DNA of 64,000 bases from Lentzea flava (GTDB taxonomy: Bacteria; Actinomycetota; Actinomycetes; Mycobacteriales; Pseudonocardiaceae): assembly GCF_014648475.1 (NCBI RefSeq), contig NZ_BMRE01000015.1, positions 62,001 to 126,000 on the forward strand, in the 5' to 3' direction. Below are positions 16,124-23,464 of the stretch, piece after piece. The notes beneath the pieces were generated by a model. It did no database searches. It had not been told where the DNA came from and was given only the letters and a program-made list of their open reading frames with translations. The first letter of the stretch is position 1. Each line of letters opens with the position of its first letter. A program made the position numbers and the translations under genes.

Positions 16124-16993
16124 CTACTGCAGGTGGAACGTGGCGGCCAGCGTCGTGAGCCGGTCGGTGATGTCCGCGTAGACGTTCGTGCGCCGCACCC
16201 AGTTCTGGCACCCGCTCGACGCCGACGGAGGCGTCCCGAGCGGCGACACCGCGTCCGTCACGCCGTACTCCAGCCGATACGCGAGCACGGCGATCGCCGA
16301 CTCGAGCCAGAACGACGGATCCGGCGTGGGGATCTCGCCGAGCCCGACCCGGAACCACACGGGCATCCGCGCGTACTGCCCGAGCGCCTCGGAGATGCGC
16401 CGCGCGGCCGCGTCCTTGATCTCCCCGCGAGCCTTGTCCCCGGCGAGCACCGCCTCGGTCCGCCACTCCTCGCTCATGGCGTCCTCATCGGCCGCCAACC
16501 GCTCCGCAGCCCTCTTCGCGCTGGCCTCGTTGGCGTTGATCAGCCACTCCATCTGGCGAACCTCGTGCGACAGCGCGTCCCGCTCGAACCGCGGCACCCG
16601 CCCACCGTCCAGCTTGGACCGAGCCTCGTCCCGCCGAGCCTTGAGCCCGTCGAACTCGAGCACCTCCTGCTTGAGCTCCACCCGAGCCGGATCGGCCAGG
16701 ATCTCCTGCTCGGCGTCCCAGGCCTTGCGCAACGCCTCGACCAACGGCGCAACGTCCCCGGTCACCGCGTCCAGGTCCACCAACGGCCCGTCCCCGGCCC
16801 CGGACAGCCGCCTCTCCAGCACGGTCAACCGAGCGGTGACGCGTTCCAGCTCCGCCGCCAGCTGACCGACATGACTGATCAAGGTCGCGACCTGCGGCTC
16901 GACCACGTCGAGCCGTTCCTTCTCCGTGGGCACGCGCCCAGCGAACCGGACACCACACCCCCGGCCAAGGCACTGATCACCAAATGCACGCAT
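16124..16993 (-). CDS. Hypothetical coiled-coil protein
   Basis: This protein has about 289 residues and no family I can name. The N-terminal part includes a cysteine pair (CLGRGCG). A long amphipathic region follows (about 30-200; QVATLISHVGQLAAELERVTARLTVLERRL and later KARRDEARSKLDGG). A C-terminal globular part then includes ASSGCQNWVRRTNVYADITDRLTTLAATFHLQ. There are no transmembrane helices. An in-frame ATG at 17035 would add 14 residues. It lies 36 bp upstream of the SRPBCC gene in the same orientation, possibly one transcript. Confidence 0.6.
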   Translation of the reverse strand: MRAFGDQCLGRGCGVRFAGRVPTEKERLDVVEPQVATLISHVGQLAAELERVTARLTVLERRLSGAGDGPLVDLDAVTGDVAPLVEALRKAWDAEQEILADPARVELKQEVLEFDGLKARRDEARSKLDGGRVPRFERDALSHEVRQMEWLINANEASAKRAAERLAADEDAMSEEWRTEAVLAGDKARGEIKDAAARRISEALGQYARMPVWFRVGLGEIPTPDPSFWLESAIAVLAYRLEYGVTDAVSPLGTPPSASSGCQNWVRRTNVYADITDRLTTLAATFHLQ

Positions 16994-17086
16994 TAGGGGC
17001 CGGACTTCCGCCCAGCCGTGGCACCCGCCCCTCACGCACCGTCACCGCGGTGGGTGAACAGCGACAAAACGAGGTATTACTAGTAA

Positions 17087-18559
17087 ATGGCGACCTCCGT
17101 TACTGAGACCGAACGCAAGTACGAGGCACCATCGGACGCGAGCCTGCCGGACCTCACGGAGATCACCGGCGTGGCGAGTGGCCCGGAGGAGTTCGACCTG
17201 GCCGCCACGTACTACGACACCGACGACTACCGCCTGGCCCGAGCCGGCGTGACCCTCCGCCGTCGCGTGGGCGGCGAAGACGAGGGCTGGCACCTCAAAC
17301 TCCCCGCAGGCGAAGACTCCCGCCAGGAAGTCCGAGTCCCCCTCGGCCGAGCGGCGAAACAGCCCCCGAAGGACCTCTCCTCCCTGGTCCGAGCCCACAC
17401 CCGTGGCTCCACCCTGACCCCCGTCGCCGAAATCCACACCAACCGCCGCCGCTGGCAACTGACCAACGGCAACGGCGAACTCCTGGCCGAGGTGGTCGAC
17501 GACGTGGTGACCGCCCAAACCATGGGCTCCTCGACCACCACCACTTCCTGGCGCGAAATCGAGGTGGAACTGGGCGAGGACGGCGACCGCACCCTCCTCG
17601 ACACCGTCGAACGCCACCTGGCCGACGCGGGCATCCACCCGTCGTCCTCAAAATCCAAGCTCTCCCAAGTGATCGGCGTGAAACGCGACCCGATCCCCAC
17701 CGTCGGCAAAAAGGCCACAGCAGGCGAAGTCGTCCTCGCCTACCTCCACGAACAACGCGCGGCCCTGCAAAACCAGGACCCCCGAGTCCGCCGCAACGAG
17801 CCCGACGCCGTCCACCAGATGCGCGTGGCCACCCGCCGCATGCGCTCGGCCCTGCAAGCCTTCGGCACAATCGTGGACCGCGAAGCCACCCGCCCTCTGA
17901 CCGACGAACTGAAGTGGCTCGCCACCGTCCTCGGCACCTCCCGAGACCTGGAAGTCCTCCGAGCCCGCTTCGAAAACGCCCTCCACACCCTCCCCCCGGA
18001 GCTGGTGCTCGGCGATGTGGCCGCCCGCCTGACCCGACACTTCGCCCCACTGGAAGCCAAGGCGCACAACGACTCCGTGGCAGCCCTCGACGGCAAGCGC
18101 TACCTCGCCCTCCTCAACTCCATCGACACCTTGCTGGCCACCCCACCTCTCACCACACTGGCCTCGGGCAAGGCGAAGGACGTCCTGCCCAAACTCGTGG
18201 AAAAGGCCCGCCACCGCCTGGACGTCCGCATCAAAGCCGCCCTGGCAACCAAGAACAGCGACGAACCCCTCCACGAGGCCCGCAAGGCGGCCAAACGCCT
18301 CCGCTACTCGGCCGAGGTGGCCGAGCCGGCCCTGGGCAAGCACGCCAAGGCACTGCGAAAGCGAGCCAAGGACGTCCAAACCCTCCTGGGCGAACACCAG
18401 GACTCGGTGGTGGCCCGCCCCGTCCTGCTGACCCTGGGCCGAGGCGACGAGAACGGCTTCACCTTCGGCCTGCTGTACGGCCGAGAGGTGGAGTTGGCGC
18501 ACAAGACCGAGGCAGCACTCCCAGCGTTGTGGCAGAAGCTGAGCAAGGAACACCTCTAA
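17087..18559 (+). CDS. CYTH and CHAD domain protein
   Basis: This 490-residue protein has an N-terminal CYTH domain (about 5-200) that begins with the signature ETERKYE (ExExK) and contains RRRVGGEDEGWHLKLP and further acidic tunnel residues. A CHAD domain (about 215-490) has conserved histidines in VHQMRVATRRMRSALQAF, LHEARKAAKRLRYSAE and LLGEHQDSVV. CYTH proteins hydrolyse triphosphates using metal, and CHAD helices bind polyphosphate, so this is a probable polyphosphate-linked triphosphatase. It stands alone, with a long palindrome interrupted by an IS just downstream. Confidence 0.93.
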   Translation: MATSVTETERKYEAPSDASLPDLTEITGVASGPEEFDLAATYYDTDDYRLARAGVTLRRRVGGEDEGWHLKLPAGEDSRQEVRVPLGRAAKQPPKDLSSLVRAHTRGSTLTPVAEIHTNRRRWQLTNGNGELLAEVVDDVVTAQTMGSSTTTTSWREIEVELGEDGDRTLLDTVERHLADAGIHPSSSKSKLSQVIGVKRDPIPTVGKKATAGEVVLAYLHEQRAALQNQDPRVRRNEPDAVHQMRVATRRMRSALQAFGTIVDREATRPLTDELKWLATVLGTSRDLEVLRARFENALHTLPPELVLGDVAARLTRHFAPLEAKAHNDSVAALDGKRYLALLNSIDTLLATPPLTTLASGKAKDVLPKLVEKARHRLDVRIKAALATKNSDEPLHEARKAAKRLRYSAEVAEPALGKHAKALRKRAKDVQTLLGEHQDSVVARPVLLTLGRGDENGFTFGLLYGREVELAHKTEAALPALWQKLSKEHL

Positions 18560-18634
18560 CGCCCAGGCAGCCTTCGCAAGGCGAGGCCGCAGGCGAGCCC
18601 CAAGCGAAGGCGCAGCCGAGCAGTCCTTGGCATA

Positions 18635-18710
18635 CCGGGCTGGTGGGGTGGGTCCCGTCACGAGTCGTGCCTGATCGTTCGCCGCGCCCAGGGAGGGATG
18701 TCAAGCGGGC
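18635..18710. repeat. Left arm of a long palindromic element, split by an IS
   Basis: Bases 18685-18710 are the exact inverse of 20082-20107 (26 of 26). Going outward, similarity continues imperfectly: CCGGG, then GTCCCGTCACGAG at 18652-18664, matches the inverse of 20127-20139 exactly, followed by a divergent stretch. If the IS at 18723-20069 and one target copy are removed, the two arms close around a 9-base loop, ACGCTTTTC. Confidence 0.75.
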
Positions 18711-18722
18711 ACGCTTTTCGCC
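18708..18722 (+). repeat. Target-site duplication, left copy
   Basis: GGCACGCTTTTCGCC occurs identically, in the same orientation, at 18708-18722 and 20070-20084, bracketing the transposase gene. Target duplications of this size occur in the IS481 family. The duplicated bases are the loop and inner stem of the palindrome. Confidence 0.75.
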
Positions 18723-20069
18723 TCTTCAGTCTCAGCTGAGTTGACACAGTTCGTGTCACGGAGCAAGTGACACACCCTGGCTGGGTGATGTTGCGGGGTC
18801 TGTCGCCTGATCGGCGTTGTGGTGTCGGCCATGGCGCGGAAAGAGGCGATGATGCGGCTGATGGACGCGATGCATGCCGCCGGGGTGCATATCCCGAACG
18901 TGTCGGAGTGGTGCCGGGTCAACGGGGTGGACCGGCGGACCTTCTACCGGCATCGGGCTCGTGCGCTGGCCGAGGGCCAGTGGACGCCTCGATCCCGGCG
19001 GCCGAAGACAATCCCGCACGCCACGCCGGAGCTGGTGGTGGCCGAGATCGTGCGGTTGCGCGGCGCTTTGGCTCCGGACAGCGGCGCGGACTACATCCGC
19101 GACGCGCTCACCACCCTCGCCGCCGAGCAGGACTGGGCCGGGCAAGGCCTGCGGGTGCCGTCACGGGCCACGATCAACCGAATCCTGGCCCGGCACGACC
19201 TGCTCGAATCCAACCCACGCAAACGACCCCGCTCGTCGTGGCGGCGCTTCAGCTACGCCCGGCCGCGCGACTGCTACCAGATCGACGCCACCCAGACCCA
19301 GCTCGCCGACGGCACCACCGTGGTCGTCTTCGACGTGCTCGACGACCACAGCAGAATGCTGGTGGCCTGCCACGCCGCCCCCAGCGAGACCAGCCCCGCG
19401 GCCACCGCCGCGATCACCGCCGCCTTCGCCGACTACGGCGTGCCCGCAATCGTGCTGTCCGACAACGGATGCGCGTTCACCGCCCGGCGCCTGCGCGACG
19501 ACGCCGGACCCACCCAGTTCGAACTCGCCGTCACCACCGCCGGCGCCCGGCTGATCCACTCCAGCCCCTACCACCCGCAAACCTGCGGCAAGGTCGAACG
19601 CCACCATCAGACCCTCAAGAAATGGCTCGCGCACCAGGCCGCACCCGCCACCCTGGCCGACCTGCAGACACTGCTGGACACCTACCGGACCCGCTACAAC
19701 ACCCGCGCGCACGGCGCGCTCGGCCGCCGCACACCCAAGCACGTCTGGGACCACGCACAACATCACGGCGGCCCCGGTCACCCGCCCGCCCAGACCGACG
19801 CCACCGTCCACCGCCTCACCGTCGACCGCCGCGGCGTCGTCAGCATCGGCAGGAAACTGACGTTCCGCGTCGGATCACACCACGCAGGCCACGCCATCAC
19901 CCTCATCCGCGACCTCGACCGCGTCACCGCCTACACCAGCGACGGCCATCCGATCGGCTACATCCACCTCGACCACACCAAGCACTACCAAGGCACAGTC
20001 ATCCCGGCCGCCTAACCTTGTGTCACAACAACCGAGACAAAACCGCGGCAGATCACCCGAGACACGACA
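18723..20069 (+). mobile_element. IS481-family-like insertion sequence, about 1.35 kb
   Basis: The element is defined by the 15-bp direct repeats on both sides. Its ends are weakly inverted: reading inward, the left end begins TCTTCAGTCTCAGCTGA and the right end begins TGTCGTGTCTCGGGTGA, sharing GTCTC and TGA positions. Near the left end TGACAC/GTGTCA (18742-18758) forms a small palindrome, and the right end has a related TGTGTCAC at 20022-20029. It carries one intact transposase gene, so it may be recently active. Confidence 0.75.
18831..20015 (+). CDS. IS481/IS3-like DDE transposase
   Basis: This transposase has about 394 residues. The N-terminal helix-turn-helix region is GVHIPNVSEWCRVNGVDRRTFYRHRARA (about 18-45). 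The rve/DDE integrase core has the first Asp in CYQIDATQTQLADG, the second in AIVLSDNGCAF, and the Glu in CGKVERHHQTLKKWL with the expected spacing. The YNTRAHGALGRRTPKHVW tail is typical of IS481-type enzymes. The ATG at 18831 is preferred; GTG 18819 is in frame. The gene is uninterrupted and looks functional. Confidence 0.9.
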   Translation: MARKEAMMRLMDAMHAAGVHIPNVSEWCRVNGVDRRTFYRHRARALAEGQWTPRSRRPKTIPHATPELVVAEIVRLRGALAPDSGADYIRDALTTLAAEQDWAGQGLRVPSRATINRILARHDLLESNPRKRPRSSWRRFSYARPRDCYQIDATQTQLADGTTVVVFDVLDDHSRMLVACHAAPSETSPAATAAITAAFADYGVPAIVLSDNGCAFTARRLRDDAGPTQFELAVTTAGARLIHSSPYHPQTCGKVERHHQTLKKWLAHQAAPATLADLQTLLDTYRTRYNTRAHGALGRRTPKHVWDHAQHHGGPGHPPAQTDATVHRLTVDRRGVVSIGRKLTFRVGSHHAGHAITLIRDLDRVTAYTSDGHPIGYIHLDHTKHYQGTVIPAA

Positions 20070-20084
20070 GGCACGCTTTTCGCC
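20070..20084 (+). repeat. Target-site duplication, right copy
   Basis: Second copy of GGCACGCTTTTCGCC, identical to 18708-18722, immediately followed by the right arm of the palindrome. It overlaps the first three bases of that arm. Confidence 0.75.
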
Positions 20085-20151
20085 CGCTTGACATCCCTCC
20101 CTGGGCGTGGCTCGCTCCGGTACGGCTCGTGACGGGACACGCCCCACCCGG
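20082..20151. repeat. Right arm of the long palindromic element
   Basis: Complementary to 18635-18710: the inner 26 bp are perfect, a middle stretch of about 20 bp is diverged, and an outer CTCGTGACGGGAC block and CCCGG match again. The intact hairpin would lie about 75 bp downstream of the CYTH-CHAD stop. It could serve as a terminator or belong to a dispersed repeat family. Confidence 0.7.
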
Positions 20152-20247
20152 AACGCAACCACCTACGCAACAGCAAGCCGCCCAACGCAACCGGCGTGCC
20201 ATCAACCCGCCCGCGGCGCTGGTGGGTCTTTGATCAGATTGGCGGGG

Positions 20248-20266
20248 TCTGGGGCGGAGCCCCAGA
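20248..20266. terminator. GC-rich hairpin, terminator-like
   Basis: TCTGGGGC and GCCCCAGA arms with a GGA loop, perfect. This TGGGGC-GGA-GCCCCA form is a very common actinobacterial transcription-end hairpin. It lies between the IS and the hexosaminidase gene. Confidence 0.55.
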
Positions 20267-20456
20267 AATCAACCGGCACATACGCACGCAACAGCACCAC
20301 CTACGGACAACAAACAGGAAGACGCCAACGCACCAGGGGGACGACCTACGGACCCCATGCGCCCCCCATTGGTCTAAACCTTGACACCCCACCCCACCAC
20401 CTGAAACGGTAACGATTCGCCGCCACCAAGGTCCCCCCTTGCCCTGGAGGATTGGC
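20267..20456. other. Non-coding leader region before the hexosaminidase gene
   Basis: No gene is supported in the 440 bp between the transposase stop and the hexosaminidase start. The first part is IS end, target duplication, palindrome arm and hairpin. The remaining 190 bp are A/C-rich and end with CTGGAGG, a strong ribosome binding site 6 bp before the GTG start. No clear promoter consensus is visible. Confidence 0.6.
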
Positions 20457-22019
20457 GTGACATCAATCCGAGTGCCAGCAGCACTCACAGCGCTGGTGAT
20501 CGCCGCATCAGGAGTCCTGGTGACCAACCCAGCAGCAGAAGCCGCAACCTCCCTGCAGGAACTGGTCCCCCAACCAGCCCAGCTGCAACCAAGATCAGAC
20601 TCCTTCACCCTGACCACGAACGCCAGGATCCAACTGACCACGGAAGAGGCCCGCAAACCAGCGGAACTCCTGGCAGGCATCCTCCGCCCGTCCACCGGGT
20701 TCGCTCTCCCGATCACCCCAGGCGTGTCCGGCGACGGCATCGTCCTCACCACAGGCGCAGACCCGAAAACCGGCCAAGAGGGCTACCAGCTGGACGTGAC
20801 CCCGAAGCAAGTCATCATCCGAGCCAACACAACAGCAGGCCACTTCAACGGCATAGCAACCCTCCGCCAACTCCTCCCGGCAAAGGCGGAGGCGAAGACC
20901 AAGCAGCCGGCCCCCTGGACCGTCCCGGGCGCCAGCATCCTGGACTACCCGAGGTACCACCACCGAGGCGCCATGCTCGACGTGAGCCGCCACTTCTTCA
21001 CCCCGGACCAGGTGAAGCGCTACATAGACCAAATCGCGGCGTTCAAAATCAACTACTTCCACCTCCACCTGTCCGACGACCAGGGCTGGCGCCTGGAGAT
21101 CAAGAGCTGGCCGGACCTCACGAAAATCGGCGGCAGCACAGAGGTGGGTGGCCGCAAGGGCAACCTGTACTACACCCAGGACCAGTACAAGGACCTGATC
21201 ACGTACGCGGCCAACCGCGGCATCACGGTGATCCCGGAGTTCGACATGCCGGGCCACACCAACGCGGCCCAGGCGAGCTACGGCGAGCTGAACTGCGACG
21301 GCAAGAAGCGCCCGCTCTACACCGGCACGGACGTCGGTTTCTCCTCGCTCTGCATCAGCAAGGAGATCACGTACAAGTTCATCGACGACGTGGTCAGGGA
21401 AGTCTCCGCGATCACCCCGGGCCAGTACTTCCACATCGGCGGCGACGAGGCCCACAGCACGCCCGACGCCGACTACGTCAAGTTCATGGAACGGGTTCTG
21501 CCGATCGTGAAGAAGTACGGCAAGACCACCACGGGCTGGCACGAGTTCATCAAGACCACCAAGGACACCGCGCTGGTGCCGCAGTTCTGGGGCACCACGA
21601 CGTCCGACGCCAACGTGGCCGCGGCGGCCCAGCGCGGCCACAAGGTCCTGATGTCGCCGGCGAACCGGCTCTACCTCGACATGAAGTACAACAAGAACAC
21701 CAAGCTCGGCCTGAACTGGGCGGGCTACGTCGAGGTCAAGGACGCCTACAACTGGAACCCCGGCGCGTACCTCAACGGCGTGACGGAAGCGTCGGTCCGC
21801 GGCGTGGAGGCTCCACTGTGGACGGAGACCATCCGGACGAACGCCGACATCGAGCAGATGGCGTTCCCGCGCCTGCCGGTGGCCGCCGAGCTCGGCTGGG
21901 CGCCGGCAAGCGTGCACAACTGGGGGCACTTCGCGCCACGGCTGGGTGCGCAGGCTCCGCGGTGGAAGGTCCAGGGCATCAACTACTACGCGAGCAGCCA
22001 GGTGCCCTGGAAGAAGTAG
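20457..22019 (+). CDS. Secreted beta-N-acetylhexosaminidase (GH20)
   Basis: This 520-residue protein has a signal peptide (about 1-30, ending AEA-AT), a GH20b domain (about 35-160), and a GH20 catalytic barrel beginning YHHRGAMLDVSRHFF. The catalytic Asp-Glu pair is in HIGGDEAH, and the substrate-binding tryptophans GLNWAGYVEV and WTETI are present. It would release terminal GlcNAc from chitin or peptidoglycan fragments outside the cell. GTG 20457 has GGAGG at 20446. Up to about 21.15 kb codons ending in A are frequent; downstream the usual GC-ending bias returns, a shift inside one gene. Confidence 0.93.
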   Translation: MTSIRVPAALTALVIAASGVLVTNPAAEAATSLQELVPQPAQLQPRSDSFTLTTNARIQLTTEEARKPAELLAGILRPSTGFALPITPGVSGDGIVLTTGADPKTGQEGYQLDVTPKQVIIRANTTAGHFNGIATLRQLLPAKAEAKTKQPAPWTVPGASILDYPRYHHRGAMLDVSRHFFTPDQVKRYIDQIAAFKINYFHLHLSDDQGWRLEIKSWPDLTKIGGSTEVGGRKGNLYYTQDQYKDLITYAANRGITVIPEFDMPGHTNAAQASYGELNCDGKKRPLYTGTDVGFSSLCISKEITYKFIDDVVREVSAITPGQYFHIGGDEAHSTPDADYVKFMERVLPIVKKYGKTTTGWHEFIKTTKDTALVPQFWGTTTSDANVAAAAQRGHKVLMSPANRLYLDMKYNKNTKLGLNWAGYVEVKDAYNWNPGAYLNGVTEASVRGVEAPLWTETIRTNADIEQMAFPRLPVAAELGWAPASVHNWGHFAPRLGAQAPRWKVQGINYYASSQVPWKK

Positions 22020-22022
22020 GTC

Positions 22023-23360
22023 CTAGAAGTAGCCCTGCGCGCGGTCGGAGTAGCTGACCAGCAGGTGCTTCACGCGGCGGTACTCGGCGAGCGCCGCGGT
22101 GTTCGCCGGGTACGCGTAGTAGTTGTTGACCCACACCCGCTCGGCGGTGAGCTCCTGGCCGACGTTGTGCGCCAGCGCGACGTCGCGGCTCCAGATGCCG
22201 GCGCCGAGCTGGGCGGTGGCCTCGTTGGCGATCTTCACCGCGTCGTCGCGATCGTCGAACCTCGTCACCGAGACGATCGGGCCGAGCACCTCTCCGGAGA
22301 ACACGGCGGAGCGGTGGTCGCCCTCGAAGATCGTGGGCTGGACGTAGTGGCCGGAGGCCTCGCCGCCGGTCACCAGCCGCGCGCCCTCGGCCTTGCCGCG
22401 CTCGATGTAGGCGAGGACGCGGTCGCGCTGCCGCAACGACACCATCGCGCCGACCATCGTGTCGGTGTCGAGCGGGTCGCCGGATGTGAGCTGCTCGGTG
22501 CGCTGGGTCGCGAGGTGCAGCAGCTCCTCGTAGACGCCGGTCTGGATCAGCGCGCGGGACGGAGCCGTGGAGACCTCGCCCTGGTTCGCCGCGAACATCG
22601 CGAAGCCCTCGAGGGCCTTGTCGAGGAAGTTGTCGCGTTGCGCGGCCACGTCGGCGAAGAAGATGTTCGGGCAGCGGCCGGCCACGACCGGGTGATCTTC
22701 GGATCCGGTGACGACGTTCACCACACCGGGCGGCAGCAGGTCCGCGATGACGTCGAGCAGGACGTGGATCGACGCGGGCGTCTGCAGTGCGGGCTCCAGC
22801 ACCACGGCGTTGCCGGCGGCGAGCGCGGGGGCGAGCACGCGGCCCGCGTTCATCAGCGGGAAGGTCCAGGAGAGCCGTTCGTGCACCACGCCGAGCGGCT
22901 GGAACGAGCGGTAGTCGCAGGTGTCGCGGCCGACCTGCTCGACCTCGCCGACCTCGGTGCGGATGGCGGCGGCGAACTGGCGGAACTGCTCGATCAGCAG
23001 CGGGACGTCGGCGACCAGGGCCTCGCGGACCGGCTTGCCGTTGTCCCACGTCTCGGCGACCGCGAGCTCCGTCGCGTGCTCCTCCACCCGGTCCGCGATC
23101 TCGCCCAGGACCGTGGCGCGCTCGCGGGCCGTGGTGCGTCCCCACGACCGCGCTGCTCCGCTGGCCGCGTGCAGCGCGCGGGCCCGGTCGGCGTCGGTAC
23201 CGCGGGCGACCTCGGTGAACACCTCACCCGTCACCGGCGTGACGTTCTCGACGTACTCGCCGGAGACGGGCGGCACGTGGTCACCGCCGATGAAGTGGTC
23301 GTACCTCTGCCGGTACGCGACCACGCTGCCGGGCTGACCCGGTGCCGCGTACTGCGTCAT
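22023..23360 (-). CDS. Aldehyde dehydrogenase homologue lacking catalytic residues
   Basis: This 445-residue protein is clearly of the AldA/ExaC type (YDHFIGGDHVPP, LAPALAAGNAVVL, ALEGFAMFAANQG, VWVNNYYAYPAN). About 60 residues are missing between VVNVVTGS and PNIFFADV, which removes the GSTxxGR nucleotide loop and the catalytic ExGGK glutamate. The active-site cysteine of NQGxVC is serine (NQGEVS), and the conserved lysine of KPA is glutamate (EPA). The frame is intact over the whole length, so this is a pseudoenzyme or an early-stage decayed gene rather than a frameshift wreck. Divergent from a GAF-domain activator like those controlling acetaldehyde dehydrogenases. Confidence 0.85.
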   Translation of the reverse strand: MTQYAAPGQPGSVVAYRQRYDHFIGGDHVPPVSGEYVENVTPVTGEVFTEVARGTDADRARALHAASGAARSWGRTTARERATVLGEIADRVEEHATELAVAETWDNGKPVREALVADVPLLIEQFRQFAAAIRTEVGEVEQVGRDTCDYRSFQPLGVVHERLSWTFPLMNAGRVLAPALAAGNAVVLEPALQTPASIHVLLDVIADLLPPGVVNVVTGSEDHPVVAGRCPNIFFADVAAQRDNFLDKALEGFAMFAANQGEVSTAPSRALIQTGVYEELLHLATQRTEQLTSGDPLDTDTMVGAMVSLRQRDRVLAYIERGKAEGARLVTGGEASGHYVQPTIFEGDHRSAVFSGEVLGPIVSVTRFDDRDDAVKIANEATAQLGAGIWSRDVALAHNVGQELTAERVWVNNYYAYPANTAALAEYRRVKHLLVSYSDRAQGYF

Positions 23361-23464
23361 TCTCGACTCCCGTGGATGAACGGCCCGCTGAACCGTTGAG
23401 GTGCAGCAGGTGAGAAAGTAGGCAGCAGAACGTTGCATGCTCGTTGCAAGCCGTGGATGGACCA

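Noticed and set aside
15656..16466. Extension of the ArsR frame to 373 codons
   Set aside because: The upstream part lies antisense or out of frame with the SRPBCC and coiled-coil genes; the GTG at 15656 with the GTGA overlap explains the real start.
18685..20107. The 26-bp inverted repeats taken as the IS's own terminal repeats
   Set aside because: The inner 15-bp direct repeats fit a target duplication and removing the IS restores a closed hairpin, which is more economical. Kept open in findings, since an empty site in a relative would settle it.
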